NCBI GenBank assembly: GCA_039707655.1
Contig: CM077676.1
Location: 240,082,866 to 240,146,865 of the forward strand
Length of the DNA: 64,000 nt
Source of the DNA: Elymus sibiricus
Taxonomy: Eukaryota > Streptophyta > Magnoliopsida > Poales > Poaceae
Direction of reading: 5' to 3'
Shown: piece after piece, positions 24,416 to 35,905 of the stretch
Layout of the letters: every line of letters begins with the position of its first letter
Numbering within the stretch: position 1 is the stretch's first letter
The notes under the pieces: model-generated
Seen by the model: the letters and a program-made list of their open reading frames with translations, nothing else
Databases searched by the model: none
Told to the model about the DNA's origin: nothing
Made by a program: the position numbers and the translations under genes

Positions 24416-25253
24416 GTTGACTAATAAGTTCACATAGCCCTATGTACGCGTCAATATAGTAAGCCCACAAGTCAGCCTCCAAATCTGTGGCAAACAGCAT
24501 ACAGCCCATTTGCCATTATTTTTAATAATTTATAGCCCATTTGCTAATTCTTAAGGATTTTTTTAAGCCCATATTCTTTTTGTTAGCATTACAGCCCATA
24601 TTCTGGCCATGGTTAAAAAATTCAACAAAATTTTGCATATTACGGTGGGGTCCGAACTGTTTTTAATCCCAAAATTTGGAGTTAGATTCAAACTAATTTG
24701 AAAAAGTAATTTATATTAATTTAAATCCAATGAAACTTTCCCCGCAGAAAAATGAATGAAATTTAAAATCTCGAAATCCCAGAAAACTGTAAGTTGAAAC
24801 TAATTGCCGGTTTGCATTTTTTTGAGTGGCTATTGCCGGTTTGCTGTGTTGTTCTTAAAATTTACAACCCATTTTCTGTGCAAACCCCGAATACATCCCT
24901 CCTCATCTTGAAAGATTTGCAACCCAGCAGTGCTGAGAAAAGCAAGTAGGCCTCGGTTGGGTATTCTTCAAAAAAAATTGAACTAGGCTAGCCATTTTCA
25001 GAAAGAGAAAAAAACAACTGGGATGGTCATGTGGTAAACAGAAAATAAAAGCCTGGGCTAGACGGGCTACAGCCCCCGCACAGCCCAGTTGATACCCTGC
25101 TCCGTCTCAAAAACAAAAAAACAACTGCGCGAGCTGCTGGGTCCCTGGTGTCAGCTGCTCGTTGGGCAATTCTCTCGCTTATTGACTACGTTGACAATGT
25201 CGTGGGACCCAGATGTCAAACCATTAGAAGGAAGCATTTTTTTTGCCTTGTAA
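24416..25253. other. AT-rich CACTA interior, no gene seen
   Basis: A mostly AT-rich stretch with scattered AGCCCAT and GGTTTGC motifs, and no supported coding frame. The last 100 bases return to GGGTCCC-type subterminal repeats. Confidence 0.6.
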
Positions 25254-25435
25254 GGCCTTGTACAATGCAAGGTGCTTAGGAGAGGTGCTTGGAGAAATAA
25301 ACCAGGCTTTCCTTAAGCACCGGTGCTTATTTGTATGTGGTAGACACTTAATTAGGCATCTCTCCTGTAGAAATAGGCACTGGTGCTTCAAAAAAACCGG
25401 TTTATTTTTCTAAGCACCTAGCATTGTACAAGGCC
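25254..25435. mobile_element. Tourist-like (PIF/Harbinger) MITE
   Basis: A 182-bp element has inverted ends GGCCTTGTACAATGC...GCATTGTACAAGGCC and TAA duplications (25251-25253 and 25436-25438). The 3-bp TAA target and the GGCC ends fit Tourist MITEs. It interrupts a CACTA subterminal repeat. It is too short to code for anything. Confidence 0.85.
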
Positions 25436-25534
25436 TAATAAGGAGGCACTTGCTTGCGTACTGCAATGACCCTTATGGGTCCCTACTGTCATCCTCTCCA
25501 TGTACAGTCATCTCTTGATTCCTCTCGGTTGTTG

Positions 25535-25945
25535 ACCATGTTGACAACACCAGACAGCGGCACCGTGGTGAGTGAACCAAGGCGGAGGACGACGGTGAGG
25601 CCTCGGACGGGAATGGCCAGGAGCCGTGGAAGATGCGGCAGTGTAGTCGCGGGCGGAGGGGAGTACGAGGATTGACTGGTTCGAGTGTGGGGTGGGGCTG
25701 ACTTTGCCGGAGAATAACAGGAGGTGTTTGGGGTAGATGGATGGCCTGCCAGAGTTTTAGGGTGTGATGGGGCGGCGATGCGTGCGCGGCAGTGTAGCCA
25801 GCCGTGGGAGGCGGGAACAGGCGGTCCCGCCGGCACTGGTTTGGTTTTGGCGGCTGGAGGAAGAAGAGACTGAAGAAACACGACAGACGTTGGATGTCAA
25901 TCCAACGGTCAACGTTGGCAGAATCATTTGTTGACTAAACCGACA
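25535..25945. repeat. 400-bp CACTA repeat unit, copy 3
   Basis: The most diverged copy starts TTGACCATGTTGACAAC and ends TCATTTGTTGACTAA, with GGCGGTCCCGCCGGCACTGG inside. About 400 bases without features follow before the GRF pseudogene. Confidence 0.75.
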
Positions 25946-26228
25946 CCACGTTGCATACATTTTTTGCAAGAAAAGAAAAACTGGGCTCATTCGCCAGATA
26001 ACATTCCCAAAACTGCCACCATTTGATCTTGCATCGCAACTAAAACTGCCAGGAAAATGCGTTCGTTTGCCATCCTCCTCCCAGGGAACGTTCACCAGAT
26101 AACATTCCCGAAAATCAAAGACTTGAGAAGGCGTACAGAACAAGCTAGTCCAGCAGTAAAGAGACGTTCCTGACTGTTAGAAAAAAGAGAGACGTGCTGC
26201 TGTAACTGGTTCGAATCCAAACCTAGAC

Positions 26229-26236
26229 TATATATA
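26229..26236 (+). promoter_or_regulatory. TATA box upstream of GRF pseudogene
   Basis: TATATATA lies 104 bases before the ATG at 26340, a normal distance for a plant promoter with a short leader. No transcript evidence is available here. Confidence 0.45.
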
Positions 26237-26339
26237 GTGTTATACTACTCTGCAAGTAATGAAACTGACATATCCAATGTTCGCTTCTCCTCTTCTCTAG
26301 TTACTCTGCCTAGCTTCAGAAGCTCCGGCCGCAGCAACC

Positions 26340-27029
26340 ATGTCCACTGGCTCGTCCACCTGCTCTTCAGCAGGGAATTGAGCCAACAACCAGATGTGCG
26401 CGAAGTCACCACCCGTACCACCACCTGTGGGTCTCATCACACCCCCGCCGGCACACTCACCGCAGCCTGTTGCTCATCGCACCCCGCTGCCGTTGGTGTG
26501 GTGCCACTGCTGCAAATCACGCAGAGTCATCCGTCGCGTCTCAACTACAACCCTCAACCCTGGCCGAGTCTTCTACAAATGCCCAAATCATGGGGTAATA
26601 TGGTCAAGTCGTTCGCCTACTTTCAGTTGCTGAATTTTATTTTTTAAGAGTTTGATTGATGATCTTTGAATTTGATTCGTGCAGAAAATGGAGGATTCTT
26701 GTGATTTGTATTTCTGGTAAGTTGCAGATGTGGGGGAATGGAACTACGCAGATTATTTGGTTAGCCGATGAATCCCAATACCAGCAGGCTGGGGTGTTGG
26801 ACAAGTAACTGAAGGAATGACAGAAGAGGAAGATGCAGAGCAGAATGTTAAAGATGATGCAGTTCATCAGATCATGGCCAATCAACAGGTGGTGAACAGC
26901 CTTGGCAGGAATGAGGAGATGAAAGAGCTTGTGAAGATAATGGGTAAGATCGTTGTGCTCTGCAGGATGATTGTCTCTTTATTTGCAGTGTATGTAGCAC
27001 TCGTGATGTATTCAGTGGCTCTGACATGA
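26340..27029 (+). pseudogene. GRF-type zinc-finger membrane protein, decayed
   Basis: Two exons can be read. Exon 1 (26340-26594) starts MSTGSSTCSSAGN and ends in the first half of a GRF zinc finger (CHCCKS, then TLNPGRVFYKCPNHG). A GT-AG intron (26595-26684) follows in phase. Exon 2 continues the finger (SCDLYFW, then NYADYL), a charged helical region, and a C-terminal hydrophobic helix (IVSLFAVYVALVMYSVAL). GRF fingers bind nucleic acid in other proteins; plant versions with a C-terminal membrane anchor are common but poorly understood. Three in-frame stops (TGA 26379-26381, TAA 26718-26720, TGA 26769-26771) disable it. It lies convergent to the CACTA transposase gene, 350 bases away, so it is probably part of the transposon or captured by it. 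Confidence 0.75.
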
Positions 27030-27382
27030 GCACTTTGCTGAAACTAGTAATGAATGAAACCTATTTAGCAGGCTGGGCATCTAGCAAACTGCCATCCACT
27101 ACATTTGCGGTTGTACAATCATCAAATACAAGTTTCACAGCAAAATATGAGTACTACTAAACAACAATGTCATAATGTTTCAGTCGTCATACAATCACCA
27201 AACACAAATCAACATACATAATAAGTGATGTTCTCACTGAACAACTACTTCATCAGGTTTCAGTTATCATAGCAAACACAATTTAACATAGTAGATAATA
27301 AGTCGTCTTCTCACAGGTAAATACGACAAAAGCAATCTAATCATCATCCACAGCAGCAGCGTCAACATCTTCACCATGTGTG

Positions 27383-30300
27383 TCAGTCTGAATCATAATT
27401 CCCCCCAGTGTCATCTTCTTCTTCAGCATCAATCTCCTCAAACATTGGCTTCTTATTGATCAACTCATCTACTTCCACAGCGTGACAGGCAATCTTTTCT
27501 CCAGCCTTATTGATATGATGGTCCGCAAACATATCATAAACATCTGTGGAATCCTCTACATCAGCAGCAGTGTAAGCATCATCTTGTTGTGCAACTTCAT
27601 TAAATGAATTCCTCTGCTCAAACTTTTGCAATATTCTCCAGTCTTGGCTACGTGCATATGTCTCTTCCAAGAAAAATATCTGTGTTGCTTGATTTGCCAA
27701 AATATAAGGCTCGTCGGTGCGGTACGCCGCCTTGACATTGATGGATTTGAAATAATCATCAGCTTTGGGTTTTGAGATCCTGGTAAACTGGTTATACCAA
27801 TGACAGCAAAACAGAATCAAGCACCGATGAACCTCAAAATTGGAGATATACTGCAACTGAACAATGTCTTTTATGTTAGCATACATTTCAGTTCTCACTT
27901 TCTTGTGCGTATCCGTGCTCATGACAGCACTGTTTTGTGTCTTCCTACCTTCCTCGCGTGCAAGGGTGTTGTAGCGCACATCTCCAACAACACAAGATGC
28001 ATAATGTCTTACCCGAGTATCAGGACCCATTGCTAGTGCGTAAAGGGTATCACTAACTGCCTGCCCCTCCTCCCGCATCTCCTTAACCTATGGTTAGAAA
28101 ATAGACAAGCTGATCATCTTATGTACTCTATATATTAAAAAACTGACAGTGCAATTCAAAAGCTTACACGGCTCTTCAACCATTTCACAAATCCTTCCCA
28201 AACCCGTTTGTCAATGTTTCTTGGATTTTGCGCCAGTGACTCCTCTTCATACACACTGCAGAACATAGTGATCGCGTCAAACATCTAAATATATAAGAAT
28301 GTGCTGCAAGTTTAGTAGATTACGATGTATAAGCTGCAGTACTTAGCACTTACTCGATATAAGGTAGAATCTCAGGACAGTTATTCAACACATACGAAAC
28401 CATTTTTTCCAAATCTTTAGGTTTGTCATCTTGTCGACTCTTCCCTGTTACTCGAACAGCAAGATCAAAAACACTGAGGTCAGGATTTTTTTCACCCACC
28501 TTTTTGCTAGGCTGATCAGCTGTTTCAATGTATCTTGAGCAGAATGTCAACACTTCTGTAGCAATGTAGGCCTCTGCAATGAAACCCTCGGGTCTAGCTC
28601 TGTTCCTAACATAGCCCTTGAAAGTTCCTAGTCGCCTTTCAATAGGGTACATCCATCCATACTGTACTGGACCTCTAAGTAATGCCTCATCAGGTAGATG
28701 AACAGCCAAATGCACCATCACATCAAAGAAGGCTGGAGGATATATCTTCTCAAGGTCGCATAGGATAGTTGGTATCCTCTCTTTAAGATGATTCACAGCA
28801 TCTATCCTGATATTTCTATTGCAGAGTTCCCTGAAGAATTGTCCCAACTCTGCAACTGCTCTATATAAGTCAGGGCGGCCCAATCCTCTAAGGAGAACAG
28901 GTAAAACCCTTTGAAGTAGGACATGGCAGTCATGAGTTTTCAACCCTTGTACCTTGGTTCCATTTGCACTGATTCTCCTTTCAGGGTTGGAAGCAAATCC
29001 ATGTGGGAATCTCACACGTGACAGGATCTTGCAGAATTCTTTTCTCTTTTGCTTGTCCAAGACATACACAGCTGGTGCCATATCCCGTGATTCACCGTTG
29101 GCTTTCACCTACAAATCATATCTGATAGCCAGGTGTGTCAAATCAATCCTAAATTTTAAGGTATCTTTTGTCTTGCCTTCAATATTAAGAAGTGTGCCGA
29201 TAATGATGTCACATATATTTTTCTCGATGTGCATCACATCAAGATTATGCCTCAGATCCAAATCCTTCCAATACTCCAAGTCCCACAAAGTGAACCTGTG
29301 GGTAAACAATAATCTCTATTTTGCCTTGCCACGCTTCCTTTTCCCGCTACCATCATCGGGATGGTTTCCTGGTGTAATATGCCTGACCTTCTCTAATTCC
29401 TCCTGCAACTCATCGCTGGTGAGCCTCTCTGGTGCATCACGGTTTTCATGACTTGCATTGAACACAGGTTTTTGGTATTTTCTAAGACGCAACTTGTCCT
29501 TGTCAAGGAAACGGCGGTGTCCAATGTATCAGACCTTGCTAAGTATTGGGTATGACAGCGGATTCTTGTCATAGCGAACACATGCATTGTAACCATGTGT
29601 CGTTCGCCCTGACATAGTGCCCAAAGCCAGATAATCATGGATGCACCAAATTATAACAGCACGCAGAATGAAATCAGCTGGTGGGCTGCTATATAGGTAT
29701 CGATTGAGAACACCCCTCCATAGCTTTTGAAGTTCCTCTACAACAAGCTCCATGAATAAATCAAAATCCTTTCCAGGACTTTTTGGACCTAGGATGAGCA
29801 AGGCCATGATGTAGTTTGATTCTTTGGTGCAGACATTTGGCGGCATGTTGTAAGGGATAACAAGCACTGGCCACATGCTATATGTCACGCTCTGGTGGCC
29901 AAATGGGTTGAATCCATCTGTAGCTAAGCCAAGTCTAATGTTTCTCGGCTCAGCAGCAAACTCTTCGCATTTCAGATTGAAGCTTGCCCAGTCACTACCA
30001 TGAGATGGATGGCTCATTACATTCCAATCTCTGTGCTCCTGGTTCCTAGATTGCCACAGTACATCCTCTCTTGTTTGAGCATCATGAAACAACCTCTGCA
30101 ATCTTGGTATAATTGGAAAATGTCTCAGAACCTTATGAGGAATCCTCTTCACAGCATCACCATCTTTCCATCTTGATGATTTGCATTTTGGGCATTCACT
30201 TAAGTTGGCATAATCCTTCCGGAACAGAACACAATTATTCTCGCAAACATGGATCATATCATATCCAATTCCAACCACACGGAGGAAATTCTTCATTTTA

Positions 30301-30896
30301 CTGTAGATGTGTGGCAGCTCCGACATAGCTGTGTAAGAATCGCGGAAAGCAGCCATCATCGCATCGAATGATTTGTTGGTCATCTGCTGAGATGTCTTCA
30401 CCTGAAGAAAGCTGACCATAGCTGAGAATACTGACAGCTTACAACCTGTGGTGACTGCCACGTTGCATTGGTCCAACATGCGGGCCCACCGTTTTTCTTG
30501 TACAGATGTAAGTTCTCGAAATGCGTGAGCATTTCGTAGCATTGTTTCAATCTTGGTCAAAATCACTGGCTCCGCCGCCACCTCCTCCTTTTCCTCCTGA
30601 CCATCAGGCAGATCAAGATGGTGATCTGCTGCTTCCACATAGTCAATGACATTGACGTTCACAACTTCACCATGATGAACCCACCTAGTATATGTGAATG
30701 ACATCCCATACAAGTGTAGATGATTTTGCACAGTTGACTGGGGTCTTGAAAATGAATTCATACAACTGCTACACGGGCAGCGCACATCTGCTTTCGGACC
30801 ACCGTACTCAGCTCTGATAAAGTTCATGAAGTTTTGAACCCCCTCGACATATGCAGGGGAGAATCGTCGAGCAGAAGTTATCCAAGTCTTGTCCAT
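27383..30896 (-). pseudogene. CACTA transposase (TNP2/TNPD type), three stops
   Basis: The model is three exons on the minus strand: 30896-28354, 28255-28168 and 28087-27383, all with GT-AG introns and consistent phase, about 1111 codons, normal for the family. The protein opens with a transposase-associated domain (MDKTWI; CPCSSC about residue 40). The TNP2 domain follows (LRHFPIIPRLQRLF; GLATDGFNPFG about residue 327, with a likely catalytic Asp; LDVMHIEKN later). Then comes a DUF4218-like region (HDCHVLLQRVLPVLLRG), and the last exon matches the DUF4216 position and has a very acidic end. It would cut and paste the element by binding its CACTA ends. In-frame stops at 29529-29531 (TGA), 29316-29318 (TAG) and 29109-29111 (TAG) make it non-functional. 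Confidence 0.9.
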
Positions 30897-31743
30897 CTGT
30901 CAGATATACAAATTAGTTCTTCTACTAGATATTACAGGAAAAACATATATGTTTCATTATAAAGTCCAAAAAAATACCTAGGTCGATGTCTAAAGCTATG
31001 ACAAGATATTTGGACAAGCAGATCTAAGTAACAAAATATATGTAAAGTTCATTCAGCAAATAGATTGAGTGCTAAATTATGGCAGACTATTTCAGCAATC
31101 AATGAGGCCGAGCACACAGCCATCGAAGGCCATCTCAGCAACAAAGATTGAGTGTAAAATGGTGTCGAGCTATTTCACCTAACAGATTGGCTACTAGACC
31201 ATGGCAATCTACTTCACAATACATACATGGTCCTAAAATATGGCAGGATATTTTAGCAACTAATTAGGCGTGGCATGCCATCTCAGCAAAGCAGATTGAG
31301 TGCAGAACAGGGCAAGGTAGCTTTTTAAGCAGAGCATATTGAGTGTAAACTATTTCGGCAAGTAGTGAGATTAACAGCGTCTATTAGCTAACATCCAGCG
31401 CTACTCCGACATGCACGGGGTCTCAGTCTAGAATGCGCGTACCGTGGGAGAAGCTGACCGCCGTGCGTCTCCACAAGAACGTCGCCAGCGGTGGCGGCGC
31501 GGCTGGAGGATGGCAGTTTACGAGAGCGTACTGTGGAATCAAGAGGGTCGTCGTGCATCCCCTCGAAGAACCGCGGCGCCGACGTATCAGCACGGCGGGG
31601 AGGGCTAGTTTGGCGGTGTGAATGGACTGGAGGGGGCGGGGGGAGGGGGGTTTGGGGAATATTATTGGCTAGTTGGCCGAAGGGGAGTTGAATCTGGTAT
31701 TTGGGGGGAATTTTCACGCGGTGGGCGGGGGAGTTTGGCGAAT
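30897..31743. other. 5' flank of the transposase gene
   Basis: No ORF is supported. The first 480 bases (30900-31380) are AT-rich with recurring TATTTCAGCAA-like phrases, then a GC-rich stretch (31385-31640) rich in CCGCC and GGCGG follows. On the minus strand this is the likely promoter and leader of the transposase gene. CTGACAG just before the ATG looks like a splice acceptor. Confidence 0.45.
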
Positions 31744-32085
31744 GGTCGGTTTCTCCAATTGCGGTCCCATGTGTCAGTGAAGAGGCAAGCCGAAGCGTGT
31801 TCCCTTTGGGTGAGCAGTGTGCAGGACCGACCGTGTGAGGGGTGCAATGCGACCGTGACAGGCGTGCTGTAAGTGTACCGCCTTTTCCTTTTGAACTTGC
31901 AGAGCGTAACACTTGGTTTTGGTGCTTGGCGCGATCCATCGATACAAATCCCAACTAAAACGGCGTGGGCGGGTCTTTTCCCGCGGGATATGCTGGGAGT
32001 TTGGCTTAGTTGGTTGACAGACAAAGCGAGAGAAAGATGTGAAATGCGTGAAGGTGTAGTGGACGTAATTTTGGAGGGCCTAAGA
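31744..32085. repeat. CACTA interior repeat R, copy 1
   Basis: A roughly 300-bp unit carries GCGGTCCCATGTGTCAGTGA, GACCGACCGTGTGAGG, CCTTTTGAACTTGCAGAGCG, then CGCGATCCATCGATACAAAT. Related copies are at 33145-33312, 34950-35100 continuing at 37452, 39051-39110 and 39478-39640. No coding frame is shared among copies. Confidence 0.7.
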
Positions 32086-32260
32086 GAAATTGTGTATGTA
32101 AACCCTCTGTATTTATTTACTTCGCATATTAGCTTTTTCTTGGGTCAAACTTTCTAAACTTTGACCAAGTTTATACATACAAAAACAATGACAACCACAA
32201 TACGAAGTAAATATGATTAGAATCATTATTCAATATATTTTCATACAAAATATGTTTTTA
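32086..32260. mobile_element. Stowaway-like MITE fragment
   Basis: The phrase GGGTCAAACTTTCTAAACTT followed by TGACCAAGTTTATACATAC, then ATTATTCAATATATTTTCAT, is typical of the inside of grass Stowaway MITEs. Clear terminal repeats and a TA duplication were not found, so it is a fragment. Confidence 0.35.
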
Positions 32261-32559
32261 TTGTGAAAGTTCATATAACCGGACGAGATTCATGCAAACA
32301 CGGCAGATTTTCATTACATTTTGAACTTTTAGGACAAAAAAAGAAAAGAAACACGACCCTAAACCTATCCTACGGCGACGGCGTACGTCCACTTTCCTTT
32401 GTATTCCACACCGGCGACCATGTCCTCCATCTGCCGTCTCCATGAACGGTGGCGGGGTTCAAGACCCGTGAAGTAAAGGTGCGGTCTCCGGCGAGGAAGA
32501 GTAGAACACGGGAGATGGACCGGCCCACTTGGGACACCATGCTTGCCGCCTCCCATGCC

Positions 32560-33039
32560 CTACTCATCATCAGAGGAGTCCGTGACCTCGGCGGTGCTGG
32601 TGGACGTGAGGTCCATGATGGACGTGGATGGTCCGTCACTGTTCACGTGCCATATGCGCCCCCGAACGTTAGACGGCGGCGCGTAGAACGCGCGGCTGGC
32701 GGTGCTCTTGTCCTCGGCCACCGGCGCGGCCGGCGCTTGTGCGGCCGCGTCTGCGTCCGGCTACGCCGGCATTGCGTTGCGAGCGGCGGGTTGAGCAAGG
32801 GCGGCGACCTCGAGCTTCATCTCCGAAGACAAGCTCTCCCGCAAAGCATTCCCGCCCGCGGTCATGGTGAATGTTGTGCCAGGGAGGAGGATGTGCTCTG
32901 GTGTAGAGTTTAGCTGGGTGTTGCTGCCTTTAAGTAGCGTATACCGGTGAGGCCAAGCGTCCGGGTGCGTCAATGAGTCGCCGGAGTTTGTACCTCGGGC
33001 GGTGAGCCTGCTTAATGGCGGCATGCGGATGGACGGCAT
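32560..33039 (-). pseudogene. Gene remnant of unknown family, acidic end
   Basis: A minus-strand frame runs from 33039 to a stop at 32560-32562, about 160 codons, interrupted once by TAG at 32761-32763 that could derive from CAG. The C-terminal half has balanced composition (DKSTASRAFYAPPSNVRG, then STSIMDLTSTSTAEV) and ends TDSSDDE, which looks like a real protein end. I do not recognise the family and no start is evident. It sits between copies of repeat R, 1.6 kb from the transposase start. It may be a captured fragment or an old CACTA gene piece. Confidence 0.45.
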
Positions 33040-33144
33040 GAATGCGGGCAGCTGGCGCCGGGAGGGGAACGCACGCGGGCGAGGGACGAGGGTTTTTTGT
33101 GGGCCAGGGTAGTCAGCTGCGGGCGTGGCAACGTCGCAGATGCC

Positions 33145-33312
33145 CTTTGCTCACATGCGATCCCACATGTCAGTAACAAAGCAAGACGACCCGCATTCCC
33201 TTGGGTCAGAAGAGCATGCCGGACTGACCATTTGGGGGTGCAACGTGAACGCGACAGGGGTGTTGTCAGTGCACCGCCTTTTTCATTTTGAACATGTAAA
33301 CCGTAACACTTG
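33145..33312. repeat. CACTA interior repeat R, copy 2
   Basis: This copy carries GCGATCCCACATGTCAGTAA, GGGGGTGCAACGTGAACGCG and CATTTTGAACATGTAAACCG. The stretch GTGTACCGCCGTTTCCTTTT at 33427 is a further fragment. Confidence 0.65.
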
Positions 33313-34550
33313 TAGAGCGTAAGACCGAAAGCATATAGTTTGAAGTTGGCACCTCACCTATATCCAGCCTAGTAGCCCACGTGTACAATAGTTATTCATA
33401 CTAGCATATGTACCAGTATAATTAGTGTACCGCCGTTTCCTTTTGAACTCGTGAAGCGTAACGCTTGATTAAGTAGCCGGACAACGTGTGTTGCCTGTCT
33501 TTGTATGTATTTGAGGTGTGTTGACTGAGGTGTCTGGCTGTTTGAAGGAATAATTGAGGTGTGCCCGCTCCGTACTCGCATTTAGGTGTCCAACTTACCA
33601 TGTTCCGGCTGTAGTAACTATACTATGTAAGTTGCTTGGAAAAATAGTTACCTAGGTCGGTTTTGTAGTAGTGACAAACCCCTTCAGTTCATGACCCGAC
33701 ACATCTTGATGAGATCGATAGATGTGGAGAGATCAAGTGTGTGTCGTGCAAATTAAGTTTTTGGTGTGTGTCTATGATAGAAATGATCGTGTGAGGTGGA
33801 GAGTGGGGGGTGTTTGTGTGTACGCTAGTCGGTCATGTACCATCTAGTTGTAGATCGATTGAAATAGGACTAGGGTGGGTCCGAAGATCGATCGATCGAT
33901 CGATGTACATAGGGGTGTAGAGAAAGATGAATGTATGCTTAAAAATATAGATGAAAGGCTTGGTTACAATTAATGCATGGTAGAGTGACCTAGGCATGTG
34001 TCAAAGAGTGACCTGATGAGCGAGATACAATCCTGATACCTCAAGAGGTCGATCATGTGTGACAAGCACAAAGAGGAAGAGAGGTGCTATGCATGTGTGT
34101 GTGTGTGCGAGAGAGAGAGACCTTGAGATGAAACCGAGAGAGATCGAGTGGGTGTGCAATACAGAGAGAGCGTGCGTCAAAGAAAAAAACGTGAAAACAC
34201 TCTATGTTGGGTGTGTGAGACACATTATGCATAATAAGACACTTGGTACTTGAATCCAACCTAAAAAAAGTTTCAAATATTAGAATTCAACCTAAAGTGG
34301 ATTCAAATATTTGAACCGGTGATCATAGCATTTGCAAATCATATGTAAAGGGCATTCAATCTTCATTTCGCTTTTCAACTTACAATATACCATGTACAAG
34401 CACGTATATAAATTTGTATTCAAACAGAAAATGGTTTCCAATTTGTATTCAAACACGTGAATGTTTGTTCTCGCGCATGCGCTTGCTACTAGGTTTTCGC
34501 CACGTCTAGCCAGTCCAATAGCAGTAGGAGTACTAGTACTAGTAGTACTA
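33313..34550. other. CACTA interior, GT/GA-rich, no gene seen
   Basis: This stretch holds a GATC tetranucleotide run (about 33886-33903), GTGTGTGTGCGAGAGAGAGA at about 34097-34120, and a segment (34200-34450) duplicated in diverged form at 42637-42880. A sequence resembling a CACTA end (TTTTGTAGTAGTG) sits at about 33666-33678 without a visible partner. Confidence 0.55.
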
Positions 34551-34741
34551 CTACCTTTGTTTTTCGTGCCAAATTTTGACCATAATTTCAACTCAAATTT
34601 TTTTAATGCATGTCATCAAAAATTATATCGTTTGATTCATATTTGAACATAGTTTCTAATGATATTATTTTCGGTGACATGCATTAATATTATTTTAGTT
34701 AAATCTAAGGTCAAAATTTGACACAAAATACGAAGGGGACC
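34551..34741. mobile_element. Stowaway-like hairpin MITE
   Basis: Left end CTACCTTTGTTTTTCGTGCC and AAATTTTGACC are mirrored by the right end (GGTCAAAATTTGACACAAAA, then TACGAAGGGGAC), and TTAATGCATGTCA recurs inverted inside. The whole 190 bp can fold on itself. TA flanks the left end, but the right TA is not clean. Confidence 0.45.
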
Positions 34742-34949
34742 AATAAACCAGGACAGAGGCCTCTGCACTAGAGTATGGAGTGCTTATTAACACATGGCCC
34801 ACCTCACACTCTCAACAAATTTCTTGGAATCCATGCTAGTACAATCTCTCCCTCCTTGTCTCTCTCTTCTAGTGTGTTTTTTTACATCAGTCGTCTCTCT
34901 CTTCTAAATTTAGCCGACGCGGGTGGGGGATGGGGAGATTTGCCTACCG

Positions 34950-35100
34950 TCGGTTTGCTCTCAACTGTGGTCCCGCAAGCGAGCGAAAACGCAAGACGAA
35001 GCGCGTTCCATTCGGTGAGCGATGTGCCAGACCGACCATGTGGGGGTGCAACGCGAACGCGACAGGAGTGATGTACACCATCAATTCCTTTTGAACTTCC
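34950..35100. repeat. CACTA interior repeat R, copy 3 (left half)
   Basis: This copy runs from CGTCGGTTTGCTCTCAACTG to CCTTTTGAACTTCC and stops where the 2.35-kb element begins. Its continuation (AACACTTGGTTCCTTGCC, then GCGATACATCGATGG) is at 37454-37500. This confirms the inserted element as a unit. Confidence 0.7.
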
Positions 35101-35464
35101 ATACTTCTTTTTTTTGGAATGGCTAATGTGCGCGCGCGTCGGAGCGCACGATTTCCGACCGGCTAGGCTTGTCCTAATTAAGTAAGTTCATGAGGTGGTA
35201 TTATTGATAATTAAGGAAAGGGCGGGCAAGTAGCTGGCGTAGAATATCGGGGGTTATCTTCACAAGTTTAAAACCAGGAAAAGGAACAATCACAGCACGC
35301 CTGTCGCGTTCGCATCAGACCAGCACACGGTCGATCTACCCCACCGCTCAACGCCAACCGGCTTGGCATTTCACTGGCATGTGGGAACGCATGTCGGCAA
35401 TCTGACCATGGGCCAAACTAGCCCGCCCCGCCGTCGCCATTACCTCCACGCGCGTGGTTCGGCC

Positions 35465-35543
35465 AAAATTTTCGCTCGCTTTTTTTGAGAAAGTATGCTT
35501 GTATTCAAATCATGAAATAATACAAAGAAAATTTTCGCTCGCT
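35465..35543 (-). mobile_element. 47-bp retroposed 3' end with 16-bp TSD
   Basis: The 16-bp sequence AAAATTTTCGCTCGCT occurs at 35465-35480 and 35528-35543, flanking a 47-bp insert. On the minus strand the insert ends in an A run next to the target copy. This is the pattern of a severely 5'-truncated LINE- or SINE-type insertion. Confidence 0.6.
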
Positions 35544-35905
35544 GATGAACGAGGCAGTGAGGGAACGAGGACGGAATTTAATGCATTGCCCCTAAGCATT
35601 TTGGGAATATCTGATTTTCGTAAGGTGACTTATACACCTGGACGGAGGGAGAAACAGCATGTGATCAAACCAAACTCAGCCATCCAATCGCTGACACCTA
35701 ATTTTCATCAATACAGTATGTTTATAAAGCCGATTTATTAAATATAAATATGTTTCTCACAGCAAATGATCCCTAAAAACAACAACATAAAGAAAAACTA
35801 TCACTGCTCACGGAACGAGCCGGCCTCGTTGTCTTTGGCTGCCGGCGCGAACCAGCCGGAGCTGCCGACGTGTGTCTCCACTGTGTCCTTGTCCTCGACC
35901 TCCAA

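Noticed and set aside
31388..31954. 188-codon minus-strand frame upstream of the transposase
   Set aside because: It spans GC-rich leader and a copy of repeat R, with no protein-like domain; other R copies do not keep the frame.
33666..33678. TTTTGTAGTAGTG as the end of a second, nested CACTA
   Set aside because: No partner end with matching sequence and no 3-bp duplication could be found to the left of the transposase gene.
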